A DNA stretch of 64,000 nucleotides from Gammaproteobacteria bacterium (GCA_028824555.1 JAPPDJ010000048.1:62001-126000), one strand, 5' to 3'; counted from the first letter of the stretch, positions 34,706-44,850 are shown. Numbers and translations are program-made. Notes: generated by a model from the sequence alone, not told the origin.

Positions 34706-36118
34706 TCAGTTGGCGGCGACGAGCTTGCGGATCCAGCCGTCGCCCTTGGTGAGGAGGTAAATCTCGCCTTCGGCATCCATGCCCATGCGCAAGTCCACGC
34801 GCGGGATATCGGCATTGTAGGTGTTGGTGTAGCCGGCGAGATCGATCAGTTCCCGCTCCTCGCCGTCCACCATCAGGCGCAGTTCGCTGATGGTTGCCGG
34901 CTCTCCGGGCGTCAGGTCGTCCGCGTCGATGTGGAAGATGCGCCCGAGAGTGATGTCGCCGAAGACATAGCGCCCGCGCAGTTCCGGGATGCTCTCGCCG
35001 CGATAGACGAAGCCGCTGCCGATGGCGAAGCCCTCGCCGTGGTCGTACTGCGCCACGGGATAGACGAACCGCCCCGGCTCCTCGTCCGGGCGGGCATACA
35101 CCGAGCCGAGCCGCGTACCGGCGCTGCCCTGGGCTGTGGCGAAAGTGCCCTCGCGAACCGGCCAGCCGTAATTGCCGCCGGCAACGCCCAGATTCACCTC
35201 TTCCACCTGATCCTGGCCGATGTCGTTGATGAACATTCGCCCGTCGGTGTCCCACGAGAACTGCTGCGCATGGCGCAGGCCCCAAGCCCACACCTCCGGC
35301 GCCCCGCCCTCGCCGTCCGCGAACGGATTGTCCTCGGGAATGCCGTACTCGCCCTTGGCGTCGCCCAAGGGATCGATGCGCAAGATGGCGCTCAGCAGCG
35401 TGTCGGGATTCTGGCCGTTCTTCTGCGGATCGTTGGCGCCGCCGCCATCGCCGAGACAGACGTAGAGGAGCCCGTAATCGTCGGAGCCGGGACCGGCTGC
35501 GGGGTTGAAGGCGATGGTGCCGATGTTGTGGGTGGGGGCGAACTGACTCACCCGGAACACTTCCCGCGCGGTGCCGACGAAGGCGGTGGCGCCGGGGTCG
35601 GCGATGGTCCATTCGCGAATCACGCTCTCTTGATTGCTGCCGGATATGACCTCGGCGAGGGTCTCCGGCGCCGCGCTGTAGGCGGTGTAGAACTTGCCGT
35701 GGCCGGGCTTGCCGCGCTCCGCGAAGTCTGGATGGAACGCGAATCCGAGCAGCCCCGCCTCGTTGGGAAAATCATGGTTGTGGAGCGCCACGCCCTCTCG
35801 CCGCAAGTCGAGGTAGACCGCAGGCTCTGCACCATCGACATCCGTGACGTAAAGCAGCCCCCGAATGTCATTGAACACGAGCCGCCCGGAACCGTCGGGA
35901 ATCGCCGCAAGGCTCTGCAGCCGCGCCCACGCATCGTTGGTGCCGAGCGGCTTCACCGGATCAAACGACTGCGGCGCCCGCACGAACGGCACCACGCCGA
36001 CGACGATGTCGCCCTTGGCGATGGTCTCGGGAATCGGATCGACCAGCTCCTCCGGCCCTTCCGCGACCGCCCCGAGCGCGGCGGCGCATCCGAGCAAGGC
36101 GCAAGCAACCCGCATCAT
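34706..36118 (-). CDS. PQQ-dependent sugar dehydrogenase (glucose/sorbosone dehydrogenase-like)
   Basis: LHNHDFPNEAGLLGFAFHPDFAERGKPGHGKFYTAYS...RIDPLGDAKGEYGIPEDNPFADGEGGAPEVWAWGLRHAQQFSWD. Confidence 0.9.
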   Translation of the reverse strand: MMRVACALLGCAAALGAVAEGPEELVDPIPETIAKGDIVVGVVPFVRAPQSFDPVKPLGTNDAWARLQSLAAIPDGSGRLVFNDIRGLLYVTDVDGAEPAVYLDLRREGVALHNHDFPNEAGLLGFAFHPDFAERGKPGHGKFYTAYSAAPETLAEVISGSNQESVIREWTIADPGATAFVGTAREVFRVSQFAPTHNIGTIAFNPAAGPGSDDYGLLYVCLGDGGGANDPQKNGQNPDTLLSAILRIDPLGDAKGEYGIPEDNPFADGEGGAPEVWAWGLRHAQQFSWDTDGRMFINDIGQDQVEEVNLGVAGGNYGWPVREGTFATAQGSAGTRLGSVYARPDEEPGRFVYPVAQYDHGEGFAIGSGFVYRGESIPELRGRYVFGDITLGRIFHIDADDLTPGEPATISELRLMVDGEERELIDLAGYTNTYNADIPRVDLRMGMDAEGEIYLLTKGDGWIRKLVAAN

Positions 36119-36375
36119 TCCTCCTGCCCCTCGACAGTTCTCACAAGGAAGCACCTCCCAACGGCGAATCGCCCACCACGAGCAACCGGTCGATTGCTCG
36201 CATGAGCCGGCTCTCCAGCAAGCGAACGCGTCTTTGCCCTAAGTTCCGTGTCGGTCGGAGTCTAACCGATGGCCCGTGGGCATTCGGCGAAACCCCCGCG
36301 GACCTCGACTTGAACAACCAGACCGTCTACTACGCTGTTGCTGGAGGAATCCCGCGGAACGCTGTCTGCGAGCCC

Positions 36376-37356
36376 CTACCGCCGCGCGTAGGCGATCGCG
36401 CGCATGAAGCCGTCCACGTAGGCCTTGCCCTCGGGCTTCGCCAGGAAGTCGTAGCGACCCATGAGCTGCGCCATCGGCTCGCCGTACCGTTCGACGAGGC
36501 GATCCTGGACCGACCGGGGATAGACCTCCATCTGCCGCAGCATCAGCCGTGTGTAGGACACGTGCAGGACGGCGCGCTCGCCGTCGATCGTCCGCGGGGC
36601 ATTGTCGTGCCAGATGCGACCGTCCCACACGGCGATCGACCCTGCTTTGCATTCGATCGGCACGGTGGCCGTGGAGCCGATCTCGTCCAAGTTCGGCGGC
36701 CGACGCCGAGCCGGGCTGCCCGGGACGACCGTGGTCGGGCCAGCCTCGGGCGTGAAGTCGTCACAGGCCCAGCACGCCGTCAGGAAGAGGTTGTGCTCGG
36801 GAAAAGGCACGGGGTGCCAGACCTGGTCGCAGTGCAGCCCAATACACCGGTCCCCCTTCCTGCGGATGGACGAGGCAACATTGCTGAGGATGAACCCGGC
36901 ACCCACCGAGAACTCCGCAAGGACCATCATTTTCGGGTTGATCGCAGCCTCGGCAACCACCGGATAGCTCGGCATCAAGGTGGAGCCCATGGATCCAGCT
37001 CTGGCTCCGGGGTCGCCGGAAGCGGCCTTGAGGATGGTCGCCCGCAGATCGCGCCAGTACTCCGGCGGCGCGGCATCCTCGACCACGGTGTAGCCCTGCT
37101 CCCAGAGTTCGCGGCAGTTGCGCTCGAGACCGAACTCGCGAACTCGCGGCGCCAACTCCTCGGAGATCTCGCCCGGGGGAGTCGCCGGGCTGCCCTGGAG
37201 CCGGTTGAAGACGTCCATGAAGCCGTCCGCGTCACCGCCAGAAATGAACTCGCTGGCGCGATCGACCAGATCGTCGTCGGGGCCGCGCTGGGTACGCGCT
37301 GGAAGCGGCAGCGACGCGTGGGCCGCCCCCTCGTTACCGTCGTTCGTGACATCCAT
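36376..37356 (-). CDS. Third PhyH-family dioxygenase
   Basis: IGLHCDQVWHPVPFPEHNLFLTACWACDDFTPEAGPTTVVPGSPARRR...GSIAVWDGRIWHDNAPRTIDG. Confidence 0.85.
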   Translation of the reverse strand: MDVTNDGNEGAAHASLPLPARTQRGPDDDLVDRASEFISGGDADGFMDVFNRLQGSPATPPGEISEELAPRVREFGLERNCRELWEQGYTVVEDAAPPEYWRDLRATILKAASGDPGARAGSMGSTLMPSYPVVAEAAINPKMMVLAEFSVGAGFILSNVASSIRRKGDRCIGLHCDQVWHPVPFPEHNLFLTACWACDDFTPEAGPTTVVPGSPARRRPPNLDEIGSTATVPIECKAGSIAVWDGRIWHDNAPRTIDGERAVLHVSYTRLMLRQMEVYPRSVQDRLVERYGEPMAQLMGRYDFLAKPEGKAYVDGFMRAIAYARR

Positions 37357-37520
37357 ACCGTCAGGCCCCCGCTCTCTTCGACAGAGTACGTTTCGAGAAA
37401 ATGCAAGGTTCTGTCAAGCCTCTCTCCCCCAAGTCGCGAGGTCCATGCTAGCGCGCCCTTGCGGGTACGTCGGCTGTTGCTTCGCAACTGCCGGCAGGCA
37501 AGTCGGACTTGCGAGGGGCG

Positions 37521-37642
37521 GGCCTTCGGAGGGAAGGCATCATGCCTTCCCTGCGCGCCCCTCTGGCGCGCTGACCAAGGCCTCCAACAGGAAAGCGCCT
37601 GTCGGCGCTAGGGAAGGCAGGATGCCTTCCCTCCGAAGGCCC
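37521..37642. repeat. Palindromic repeat pair, ggagggaaggcatcatgccttccct family
   Basis: ggccttcggagggaaggcatcatgccttccct ... agggaaggcaggatgccttccctccgaaggccc, in inverted orientation. Confidence 0.85.
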
Positions 37643-37832
37643 CCTTGTCACGCACCAGCGTCGGGCCTATTCGTGGATTACAACTGCACCGTCAAGGAGG
37701 GCGCACCCAGGAACTGTCCGGCGAAATCCCGCCATCCCATTGCGGCGGCGTTTTTGGGTACACTCGCTCGCTTGCACGGTTCGATGAGCGGGCCGTTTGT
37801 TTTCTTAAGCACCTTGAGGAAGGGGAAACCGA

Positions 37833-39020
37833 ATGGCACGAGAAGTCGTAGTCGTAGACAGCATCCGCACGGGGCTCGCCAAGTCCCACCGCGGCAGCTT
37901 CAATCTGACGCGATCCGATGACATGCTCGCACACTGCATCGACGCGTTGCTGGAGCGCAACCCCAACGTCTCGCCGCAAGAGGTTGAAGACGTGGTCGTG
38001 GGGGCCGCCAACCACACAGGCGAACAGGACGGCAACCTGGCACGGCTCGCGGTCGTGCTGTCGAAGCTGCCGATCACCACGGCGGGCATGACGATCAACC
38101 GGTTCTGCTCGTCAGGCCTGCAGTCGATCGCCATCGCCTCGAACCAGATTGCTTCCGGCCAGACCGACATCGCCATGGCCGGCGGCGTCGACTCGATCTC
38201 CGGCGCAACGCGGTCGCCGCGCGGCAGCGACACCCGCAACCCGCGCCTGATCGAGGAGAAGCCGGCGATCTTCATGGCAATGGGCAACACCGCCGAGGTG
38301 GTCGCCCGGCGCTACCAAGTCACCCGGGAAATGCAGGACGAGTACGCGCTGCAAAGCCAGGTGCGCTACGCCAAGGCTCAGGCTGCCGGCTACATCGACG
38401 AGGAAATCGCGCCGATGACGGTGACCATGAAGCAGGTCGACCGGCAAACCGGCGAGGAGAGCATGGCGGAAGTCACGGTGGACCGCGACGAATGCAACCG
38501 CCCGACCACCACGTTGGAAGGGCTCTCGGGCCTGCAGCCGGCTTTCGAGGAAGACGGCACGGTCACCGCCGGCAACGCATCGCAGTTGTCCGACGGCGCA
38601 TCCATGACCTTGCTGATGAGCGCCGAGCGCGCCAATCAGCTCGGCATCCAGCCCATGGGCGTCTATCGTGGCTTCACGGTCGCTGCCTGCGAGCCGGACG
38701 AAATGGGCATTGGCCCGGTGTTCGCCATTCCGCGTCTGCTCGAGAATGCGGGCCTGCGCCAGGACGACATCGACCTGTGGGAGCTGAACGAAGCGTTCGC
38801 GTCGCAGTGCGTGTACTCCCGTGACAAGCTCGGCATCGACAACGAGAAGTACAACGTCAATGGCGGCAGCATCTCCATCGGCCATCCCTTCGGCATGACC
38901 GGTTCGCGTTGCACGGGCAGCATCCTGCGCGAGCTGCAACGCCGCGAGAAGCAGTATGGCGTCGTGACGATGTGCATCGGCGGCGGCCAAGGCGCCGCTG
39001 GCCTCTTCGAGCGCGCCTAA
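37833..39020 (+). CDS. Acetyl-CoA C-acyltransferase (thiolase)
   Basis: MTINRFCSSGLQSIAIASNQI (active-site Cys), GGSISIGHPFGMTGSRC, VVTMCIGGGQGAAGLFE. Confidence 0.94.
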   Translation: MAREVVVVDSIRTGLAKSHRGSFNLTRSDDMLAHCIDALLERNPNVSPQEVEDVVVGAANHTGEQDGNLARLAVVLSKLPITTAGMTINRFCSSGLQSIAIASNQIASGQTDIAMAGGVDSISGATRSPRGSDTRNPRLIEEKPAIFMAMGNTAEVVARRYQVTREMQDEYALQSQVRYAKAQAAGYIDEEIAPMTVTMKQVDRQTGEESMAEVTVDRDECNRPTTTLEGLSGLQPAFEEDGTVTAGNASQLSDGASMTLLMSAERANQLGIQPMGVYRGFTVAACEPDEMGIGPVFAIPRLLENAGLRQDDIDLWELNEAFASQCVYSRDKLGIDNEKYNVNGGSISIGHPFGMTGSRCTGSILRELQRREKQYGVVTMCIGGGQGAAGLFERA

Positions 39021-39085
39021 CGGCCCGGACTACGGGCGGCGTAAGCCGCCCGAAGCTCGGCTCACAAAGGCCAAAACGGTACAGA

Positions 39086-39122
39086 GGGCTGGTGCGTCCT
39101 GAAGGGCGCACCAGCCCTTTTT
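39086..39122 (+). terminator. Rho-independent terminator downstream of the thiolase gene
   Basis: gggctggtgcg-tcctgaagg-gcgcaccagcccttttttc-type hairpin followed by a T run. Confidence 0.8.
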
Positions 39123-39244
39123 CGTTGCGCCTTGCGCTCGTCAAACGCCGTTGCAATTCGGCGCGCAAAGGGGTTCACTTGGTTGTCCCGGCGGCCCATG
39201 CGGGGCCGGTTTGGTGGGATTTTCGCGGGGAACCACGCATACCG

Positions 39245-39826
39245 ATGACTTACACGCGAACGAGGCGGAAAGACGTGCGCGCGAAGCGTTGGCGACATGC
39301 GCCGGCGGCGCTGGTGTTGGTGGCTTCGGGGGCGTTCGCGGCGGATGGTGGGATGGCCGTGGATGGCACCAATCCGTTTGCGCAGTTTTCTGACGAGCAG
39401 CTCTCCGACCTCGGCGGTCGGTGGGAAGCGATGGACGACGAAGAGCGTCGCTGGTATTTCGTCGAGATGCGCAAGCGCATGGCGGCCAGCGGCGAACCCA
39501 CCCGCATCCCAGTCAGTTCGCGGGCGCGCTTTGGGCGCATTCTGGAAGACGCCAGTGCAGTGCTTGGCGTCGATGCCCTGGAACTGTACGACCATGAGCT
39601 CGGCATGGACGCCGCGCCGTCGCCACCACGGTCGCCCATCGGCGCCGAACTGAAAACGCAGGTTCTCCAGGTAGCTCCCGATGCCGGTGCAGACGAGGCG
39701 GCAACGCGCGAGGGCTTCGGCACCGGGTTCGAGCATCGCAGCACCGAACCGCCATCGCAGCAAGAGAGTGCGGACGCGGCCACCGAGGTGGCGGCGGACG
39801 GAGAGCGGGACGCCCGGCAATCGTGA
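39245..39826 (+). CDS. Exported protein of unknown function preceding a two-component system
   Basis: MTYTRTRRKDVRAKRWRHAPAALVLVASGAFAADGG signal peptide; overlaps the response regulator start. Confidence 0.65.
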   Translation: MTYTRTRRKDVRAKRWRHAPAALVLVASGAFAADGGMAVDGTNPFAQFSDEQLSDLGGRWEAMDDEERRWYFVEMRKRMAASGEPTRIPVSSRARFGRILEDASAVLGVDALELYDHELGMDAAPSPPRSPIGAELKTQVLQVAPDAGADEAATREGFGTGFEHRSTEPPSQQESADAATEVAADGERDARQS

Positions 39827-40596
39827 CTGCGGCCGAGAGCGTCTCAAAGGACTCGCCGACGGCGGCCAAGGCTGCGGGCGCAGCGGCGGACGGCAGTGCT
39901 GCGCACGGCAAGCCGCCGGCAACGTTGCTGGTGGTGGACGACGATCCGGAACTCCTTGAACTCACCGACGAGTACCTTACGAGCCAAGGCTTCGAAGTGC
40001 TGGTGGCGGAAGACGGAGTCGCCATGGACGCCGCGCTGCAAACGAACGAAGTGGACCTGATGATCCTCGACCTCATGCTGCCCGGCGAGGACGGCCTTTC
40101 CATTGCTCGTCGCATGAGGCGCGACCGCGACCTGCCGATCATCATCGTCTCGGCGCAGGGCGACGACGTGGATCGCATCGTCGGCCTTGAAATCGGCGCC
40201 GACGACTATCTTGCCAAGCCCTTCAACCCACGCGAACTGCTGGCACGGGTGCGCGCCGTGCTGCGCCGAGGCGCTCGGCGCGAGGCGCAGACCATCACGT
40301 TTGGGGATTTCGAGCTGAACCTCAGTGCCCACCGGCTGACGCGGGACGGACGCACCGTGGCGCTAACTTCCGGCGAGTTCGAGCTGCTCGACGTGCTGGT
40401 GCGGCATCCAAACACGGTACTCGACAGGGATCGCATCCTCGACCTGCTCACCGGCACCCGGCGCGCGCCGTTTGACCGCAGCATCGACGTGCGCGTCACG
40501 CGCCTGCGCAGCAAGATCGAGCCAGACCCGGCAACGCCCGTCTTCATCAAGACGATCTGGGGCAAGGGCTACATGTTCTGTCCGGGGTCGGTCTAA
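39823..40596 (+). CDS. OmpR-family response regulator
   Basis: TLLVVDDDPELLELTDEYLTSQGFEVLVAEDG...LMILDLMLPGEDGLSIAR; winged-helix C-terminus FDRSIDVRVTRLRSKIEPDPATPVFIKTIWGKGYMF. Confidence 0.93.
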   Translation: MTAAESVSKDSPTAAKAAGAAADGSAAHGKPPATLLVVDDDPELLELTDEYLTSQGFEVLVAEDGVAMDAALQTNEVDLMILDLMLPGEDGLSIARRMRRDRDLPIIIVSAQGDDVDRIVGLEIGADDYLAKPFNPRELLARVRAVLRRGARREAQTITFGDFELNLSAHRLTRDGRTVALTSGEFELLDVLVRHPNTVLDRDRILDLLTGTRRAPFDRSIDVRVTRLRSKIEPDPATPVFIKTIWGKGYMFCPGSV

Positions 40597-40627
40597 CCGA
40601 AGGTAGCTGCGGCATTTGGCTCGCGCT

Positions 40628-41980
40628 ATGGCAACGGCGACGGCAATCGTCGGCAAGCTCAAGCGCCTGCTCGAGGGCCGCTTGCAGGCGGCGTGGCCGG
40701 CGTCCCTCCTCGGGCGCACCAATGCCGTGCTGGCGGTGGGCGCTTCGGCCATTGCCATTACCGCGCTCGCGGCGCTTTGGGGATTCGTGGTGGTGCCCAT
40801 CTCGGATCGTTCCGCCGACGACGAGGCGGGGCTGGTCGTGCTCGCCGCCAAGACCTGGGTGGAACTGAGCCCCGAGGCACGGCCGTATTTTGAAATCGAG
40901 CTGCTCGAGAATCACGACCTCATCATCAGCGCCAACGTGCGCGACCTGCCATTCGTTGCCGACGGCAACGCCTATCACGACCTCATCGAGACCAAGCTGT
41001 CGCAACGCGTGGGGGAGGTCGTGCGCCTGATGGAGAGCGATGGCCTGCTGTGGGCCAGCGTTCCCATGGGCGGGCGTGTCATGCAGGTGGGCTTTTCCTC
41101 GCAACGACGGGACGTGCAGCCGCTGGTGGTGGGCCTCGTGATATTCGGTACCGGCGCGCTCATAGTCTTCATCGGCTCGGCGCTGATCGTGCGCCGTCTT
41201 GCCGGCCCGCTTGAGGCCATGGCGCAGGCGGCTGGGTCGTTTCGCGGTGCGGAAGGGTTCAAGCCACTGCCGGAGGAGGGGCCGACGGAACTCGTCACGC
41301 TCGCCTCGAGCTTCAACGCCATGGCGCGGGATGTCACCACACTGCTGTCGAATCGCACGACCCTGCTGGCGGGGATTTCCCACGACCTCAGAACGCCCTT
41401 GGCACGGATGCGTCTTGCGCTGGAGCTGTTGCCCGAAGATGTGGATGCCCGCCTCGTCAAGCGCTTCGAGCGCAACCTCGCCGCCATGGACGAGCTGATC
41501 GGCGATGCGCTGCGGTTTGCGCGCGGCGCCGGGGAGGCGGCGCGGCTGGTGGAGTTCGAGCCCTACATCAGCTCCGTGGTGGCCGGCATCGACGAAGGCC
41601 TGGTCGTGCACTGGCGCGGTGATGTACCGAAGCGCGTGTTCATTGCCCCCGGCGCGCTCGAACGTGTGCTCGCGAATCTGATCGACAATGCGCGCCAACA
41701 CGGCAGCGGCGCGGAGGTGACCGTGGACGGGGGCGAAGAGGTGTGCGTCCACGTGACGGACGTGGGCCCCGGCATCCCGCAGGCGGAACGAGAGCGGGTG
41801 TTCGAGCCGTTCTACCGCCTTGACGCGGCGCGGCGATCCGCGACCGGCGGCAGCGGACTGGGCCTCGCCATCGTCAAGCAACTGTGCGATGCGCACGGCT
41901 GGCGCGTTGCCATCGGCGTTGCCGCAGGGGGCGGCGCGGATGTCAACGTGAGCCTGGCCGGCTCATTCGCAGGAACGTGA
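40628..41980 (+). CDS. EnvZ-like HAMP sensor histidine kinase
   Basis: GISHDLRTPLARMRLALELLP H-box; NLIDNARQHG; VTDVGPGIPQAERERVFEPFYRLD...GGSGLGLAIVKQL. Start at 40616 or 40628. Confidence 0.93.
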   Translation: MATATAIVGKLKRLLEGRLQAAWPASLLGRTNAVLAVGASAIAITALAALWGFVVVPISDRSADDEAGLVVLAAKTWVELSPEARPYFEIELLENHDLIISANVRDLPFVADGNAYHDLIETKLSQRVGEVVRLMESDGLLWASVPMGGRVMQVGFSSQRRDVQPLVVGLVIFGTGALIVFIGSALIVRRLAGPLEAMAQAAGSFRGAEGFKPLPEEGPTELVTLASSFNAMARDVTTLLSNRTTLLAGISHDLRTPLARMRLALELLPEDVDARLVKRFERNLAAMDELIGDALRFARGAGEAARLVEFEPYISSVVAGIDEGLVVHWRGDVPKRVFIAPGALERVLANLIDNARQHGSGAEVTVDGGEEVCVHVTDVGPGIPQAERERVFEPFYRLDAARRSATGGSGLGLAIVKQLCDAHGWRVAIGVAAGGGADVNVSLAGSFAGT

Positions 41981-41984
41981 CGGC

Positions 41985-42737
41985 ATGAGGAGGGCGGCTT
42001 GGACAGTCTTGATTTCGGTCGGGGCGTTGATCGGCATCGTCTGGGTCGGCTTGCTGCGCGGCGAGTTCTGGCTCGAGGAGGCAATCGAGGACGCCGGAAC
42101 GAAGCGGCTCGGCGTGCCGGTGGAGGTGGACGCCGTGGACTTCGAAATCGCCGACCGGCGAGTGGAGGTGCTCGGCATCGAGGTCTCGAATCCGCCCGGA
42201 ATCGAAGGCCCTCCGGCGCTGGCCGTGGGGCGGCTGGCGGTGACGCTGGAACTTGGCCGAACCGGGGAGGAAGCGCTCGTGGTGGAGCTGCTCGAACTCG
42301 ACGATGTGGTCGTGACGGCCGTAGTGGATGGCTATTCGGAGGGCGCTTTCACCAACATCGGTCGCATCGTCGAGCGCTCCCGCAGGGGCGCTGCCGCGCA
42401 ACGGTCGAAGGAGGCGGCTGGCGCCGATCCGGACCTGAGGGTGATCGTGGAACGGATGTCGGTGCGCGGTGGCCGTGGCGCACTGGTGTCGCCCCTCGGC
42501 AGCACGGAGGCAGAACTGCCGGACATCCGCATCGAAGGCATCGGTGGCAGCGAAGGCGTCAGCGTCGATGAACTCACCGCCGAGGTCGTGGCTCGCCTGG
42601 CCGATCAGACCAACGAGGCGGTGGCGCGGGAGATGATCGACAGGATCGACGTGGAAAATGTGGTGGAGCAAGTCAAGGGCAAGCTGGACCGCTTCGTGGA
42701 CAGGTTGGCTGGCAAGGACGAGGGCGAAGACTCATGA
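41985..42737 (+). CDS. AsmA-like envelope protein
   Basis: N-terminal TM then RLGVPVEVDAVDFEIADRRVEVLGIEVSNPPGIEGPPALAVGRLAVTLELG. Confidence 0.65.
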   Translation: MRRAAWTVLISVGALIGIVWVGLLRGEFWLEEAIEDAGTKRLGVPVEVDAVDFEIADRRVEVLGIEVSNPPGIEGPPALAVGRLAVTLELGRTGEEALVVELLELDDVVVTAVVDGYSEGAFTNIGRIVERSRRGAAAQRSKEAAGADPDLRVIVERMSVRGGRGALVSPLGSTEAELPDIRIEGIGGSEGVSVDELTAEVVARLADQTNEAVAREMIDRIDVENVVEQVKGKLDRFVDRLAGKDEGEDS

Positions 42738-42787
42738 AGCCGGACGGGGCCATGGCTCGCCACCCGGCGCAATGACAACGAGGAAGC

Positions 42788-43564
42788 ATGGACTACCAAG
42801 AGACGACCTATGAAGTCGAGGGCGCGATGGCGCTCCTCACCATCAACCGGCCGGAGAAGCACAACGCCATCTCCCTCGCCACGCTTGCCGAGTTGCAGCA
42901 TTCCGTCGCTCGTGCTGGCGCCGACGACGCCGTGCGCGTGGTCACCATCACCGGTGCCGGGGGTCGCGCCTTCGCCTCCGGCTCCGACCTTAGCGAAGTG
43001 CTGCACCGCGACTTCAAAAAAGCGTTGGAGCCCATCGTCCAAGGTCTCGCGGACCAGCTCGAACGCCTGCCCAAGCCCACCATCGCCGCCATCGACGGCA
43101 TCTGCATGGGCGGTGGGCTGGAGGTGGCGCTCGGCTGCGATCTCAGGATCGCAACGCCTGGCTCGCGCTTCGCGACGCCAGAGGGCAAGCTCGGCATCAT
43201 CCCCGGCGGCGGCGCCACGGCCCGCCTGCCACGCATCGTCGGCCGCGGCTGGGGCATGGAGATGATGCTGATGGGCGAACCCATCGACGCCGAACGAGCG
43301 CTCTCCATCGGCCTCGTGACGCGGCTGGTGGAACGGGAAGAACTATTGCCGGAAGCGCGCCGCATGGCGGAACACCTCGCGAGCTTCGCCCCCTTCGTGC
43401 CGCGCACCATGAAGGCGATGGTCCACTTCGGCATGGAAGCGGGCCTAGCCGGCGCCTTGATGTTCGAGAAATACGCCCAAGGTGCCCTGGTGCAAACCGA
43501 AGACAGCCGCGAGGGCATTACCGCCTTTCTGGAAAAGCGCAAACCGGAGTTCAAGGGGCGATAG
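42788..43564 (+). CDS. Enoyl-CoA hydratase/isomerase family protein
   Basis: LLTINRPEKHNAISLATLAEL...AIDGICMGGGLEVALGCDLRIATPGSRFATPEGKLGIIPGGGATARLPRIVG. Confidence 0.93.
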   Translation: MDYQETTYEVEGAMALLTINRPEKHNAISLATLAELQHSVARAGADDAVRVVTITGAGGRAFASGSDLSEVLHRDFKKALEPIVQGLADQLERLPKPTIAAIDGICMGGGLEVALGCDLRIATPGSRFATPEGKLGIIPGGGATARLPRIVGRGWGMEMMLMGEPIDAERALSIGLVTRLVEREELLPEARRMAEHLASFAPFVPRTMKAMVHFGMEAGLAGALMFEKYAQGALVQTEDSREGITAFLEKRKPEFKGR

Positions 43565-43567
43565 GAG

Positions 43568-43722
43568 CCTTCGGAGGGAAGGCAGAATGCCTTCCCTCCA
43601 GGGAGCCCGTCCTTGTTCAAGCGCTGTTCGCCGTGCGGCGTGGACACCCGTCAAGCGCTGGCGGTCTGTGGGACTTCCGGCCGTGAACGGGCCTTCGGAG
43701 GGAAGGCACTCTGCCTTCCCTA
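43568..43722. repeat. Two copies of the ccttcggagggaaggcaNNNtgccttccct palindrome
   Basis: 43568..43602 and 43690..43722. Confidence 0.85.
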
Positions 43723-43862
43723 GCGTGCGGGAGCGCGCCCACCCAATCCACATGCAACCCACGACATGGCAGCGCATGTCTGGTAGGTTTGCACGCCTTC
43801 GCCTCGGCAGCGGCCGAAGCGATAGCAGCAACCACGATCAGGCACCTTCTTGAGGGGGACAA

Positions 43863-44369
43863 ATGGCAGTTGAGAAGTTCAAGGTGGAGGCGAGCCACAT
43901 CATGATGTTCGCCCGCGCCGTTGGCGATGCGAATCGGATCTATCACGACGACGACTATGCCGAAGGCACCGAGCCCGGCAGCATCATCGCGCCGCCCACC
44001 TTTGCCCAGGCGAGCGCCCAGTTCGATCCCGACTACAGCCTGCGCCCGCCCATCGACGGCGAGGGCTGGTTCGGCTCCGGCGGCAAGCCCACCGGCGCCA
44101 AGCCCCGCGAGGGCAGCGGCGGCGGAGGTGGCGGTGGCGGCGGCGGTCTGCACGCCGAACAGCGTTTCGTCTATCACCGCCACATCCGGCCGGGCGACGT
44201 GCTCACCGCCACCACCAAGCCGGGCAACACCTGGGAGCGCGAGAGTCGCCGCGCCGGCAAGCTCACGTTCAGCGAGTCCGTCACCGAATACCGCGACCAG
44301 AACGGCGAACTGGTCGTCACCGCAACCGGCGTGGGCGTGCGAACCGAGCGTCCGGTAGATCAGGGCTGA
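43863..44369 (+). CDS. MaoC-like N-terminal (FAS1-like) dehydratase with polyglycine insert
   Basis: IMMFARAVGDANRIYHDDDYA...IIAPPTFAQ...GGGGGGGGGLHAEQRFVYHRHIRPGDVL. Confidence 0.85.
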   Translation: MAVEKFKVEASHIMMFARAVGDANRIYHDDDYAEGTEPGSIIAPPTFAQASAQFDPDYSLRPPIDGEGWFGSGGKPTGAKPREGSGGGGGGGGGGLHAEQRFVYHRHIRPGDVLTATTKPGNTWERESRRAGKLTFSESVTEYRDQNGELVVTATGVGVRTERPVDQG

Positions 44370-44395
44370 GTCAGGCCCAGCAAGGAGAAATCGAA

Positions 44396-44803
44396 ATGGC
44401 ATTGAACGCAAGCGAACTGAACGCCGGCGACACCTACACCGAACGCCTGGTCGAAGACCTCAAGCGCACCCAGATCGTCATGTACGCCGGCGCCTCCGGC
44501 GACTACAACCCGGTGCACACCGACGAGGTATTCACCACCGAAGTGGCCGGCTATCCGTCGGTCTTCGCCCACGGCATGCTCACCATGGGCCTCACCGGCA
44601 AGATGCTCACGAACTACGTCGGCGACGGCCGCCTCACCGAGTTTGGCGTTCGCTTCACCAATCAGGTGTTCCCCGGCGACACCCTGGACGCCACCGCAAC
44701 GGTAGTCGGCGTCGAGGACGGCATCGTCGAACTCAACGTCGCCACGGTGAACCAGAAGGGCGTGCAGGTGGCAATGGGCACGGCGAAGGCGCGGGTGGAC
44801 TAG
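44396..44803 (+). CDS. MaoC-family dehydratase (C-terminal-type hot-dog subunit)
   Basis: VMYAGASGDYNPVHTDEVFTTEVAGYPSVFAHGMLTMGLTGKML. Confidence 0.9.
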   Translation: MALNASELNAGDTYTERLVEDLKRTQIVMYAGASGDYNPVHTDEVFTTEVAGYPSVFAHGMLTMGLTGKMLTNYVGDGRLTEFGVRFTNQVFPGDTLDATATVVGVEDGIVELNVATVNQKGVQVAMGTAKARVD

Positions 44804-44820
44804 CGGCATTTGGCGAGCCC

Positions 44821-44850
44821 TCGGAGGGAGGGCGTCCCGCCCTCCCTCCA
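44821..44850. repeat. Palindrome, ggagggagggcgtcccgccctccctcc
   Basis: Perfect local inverted repeat; same family as 10495, 30871 and 62923. Confidence 0.85.
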
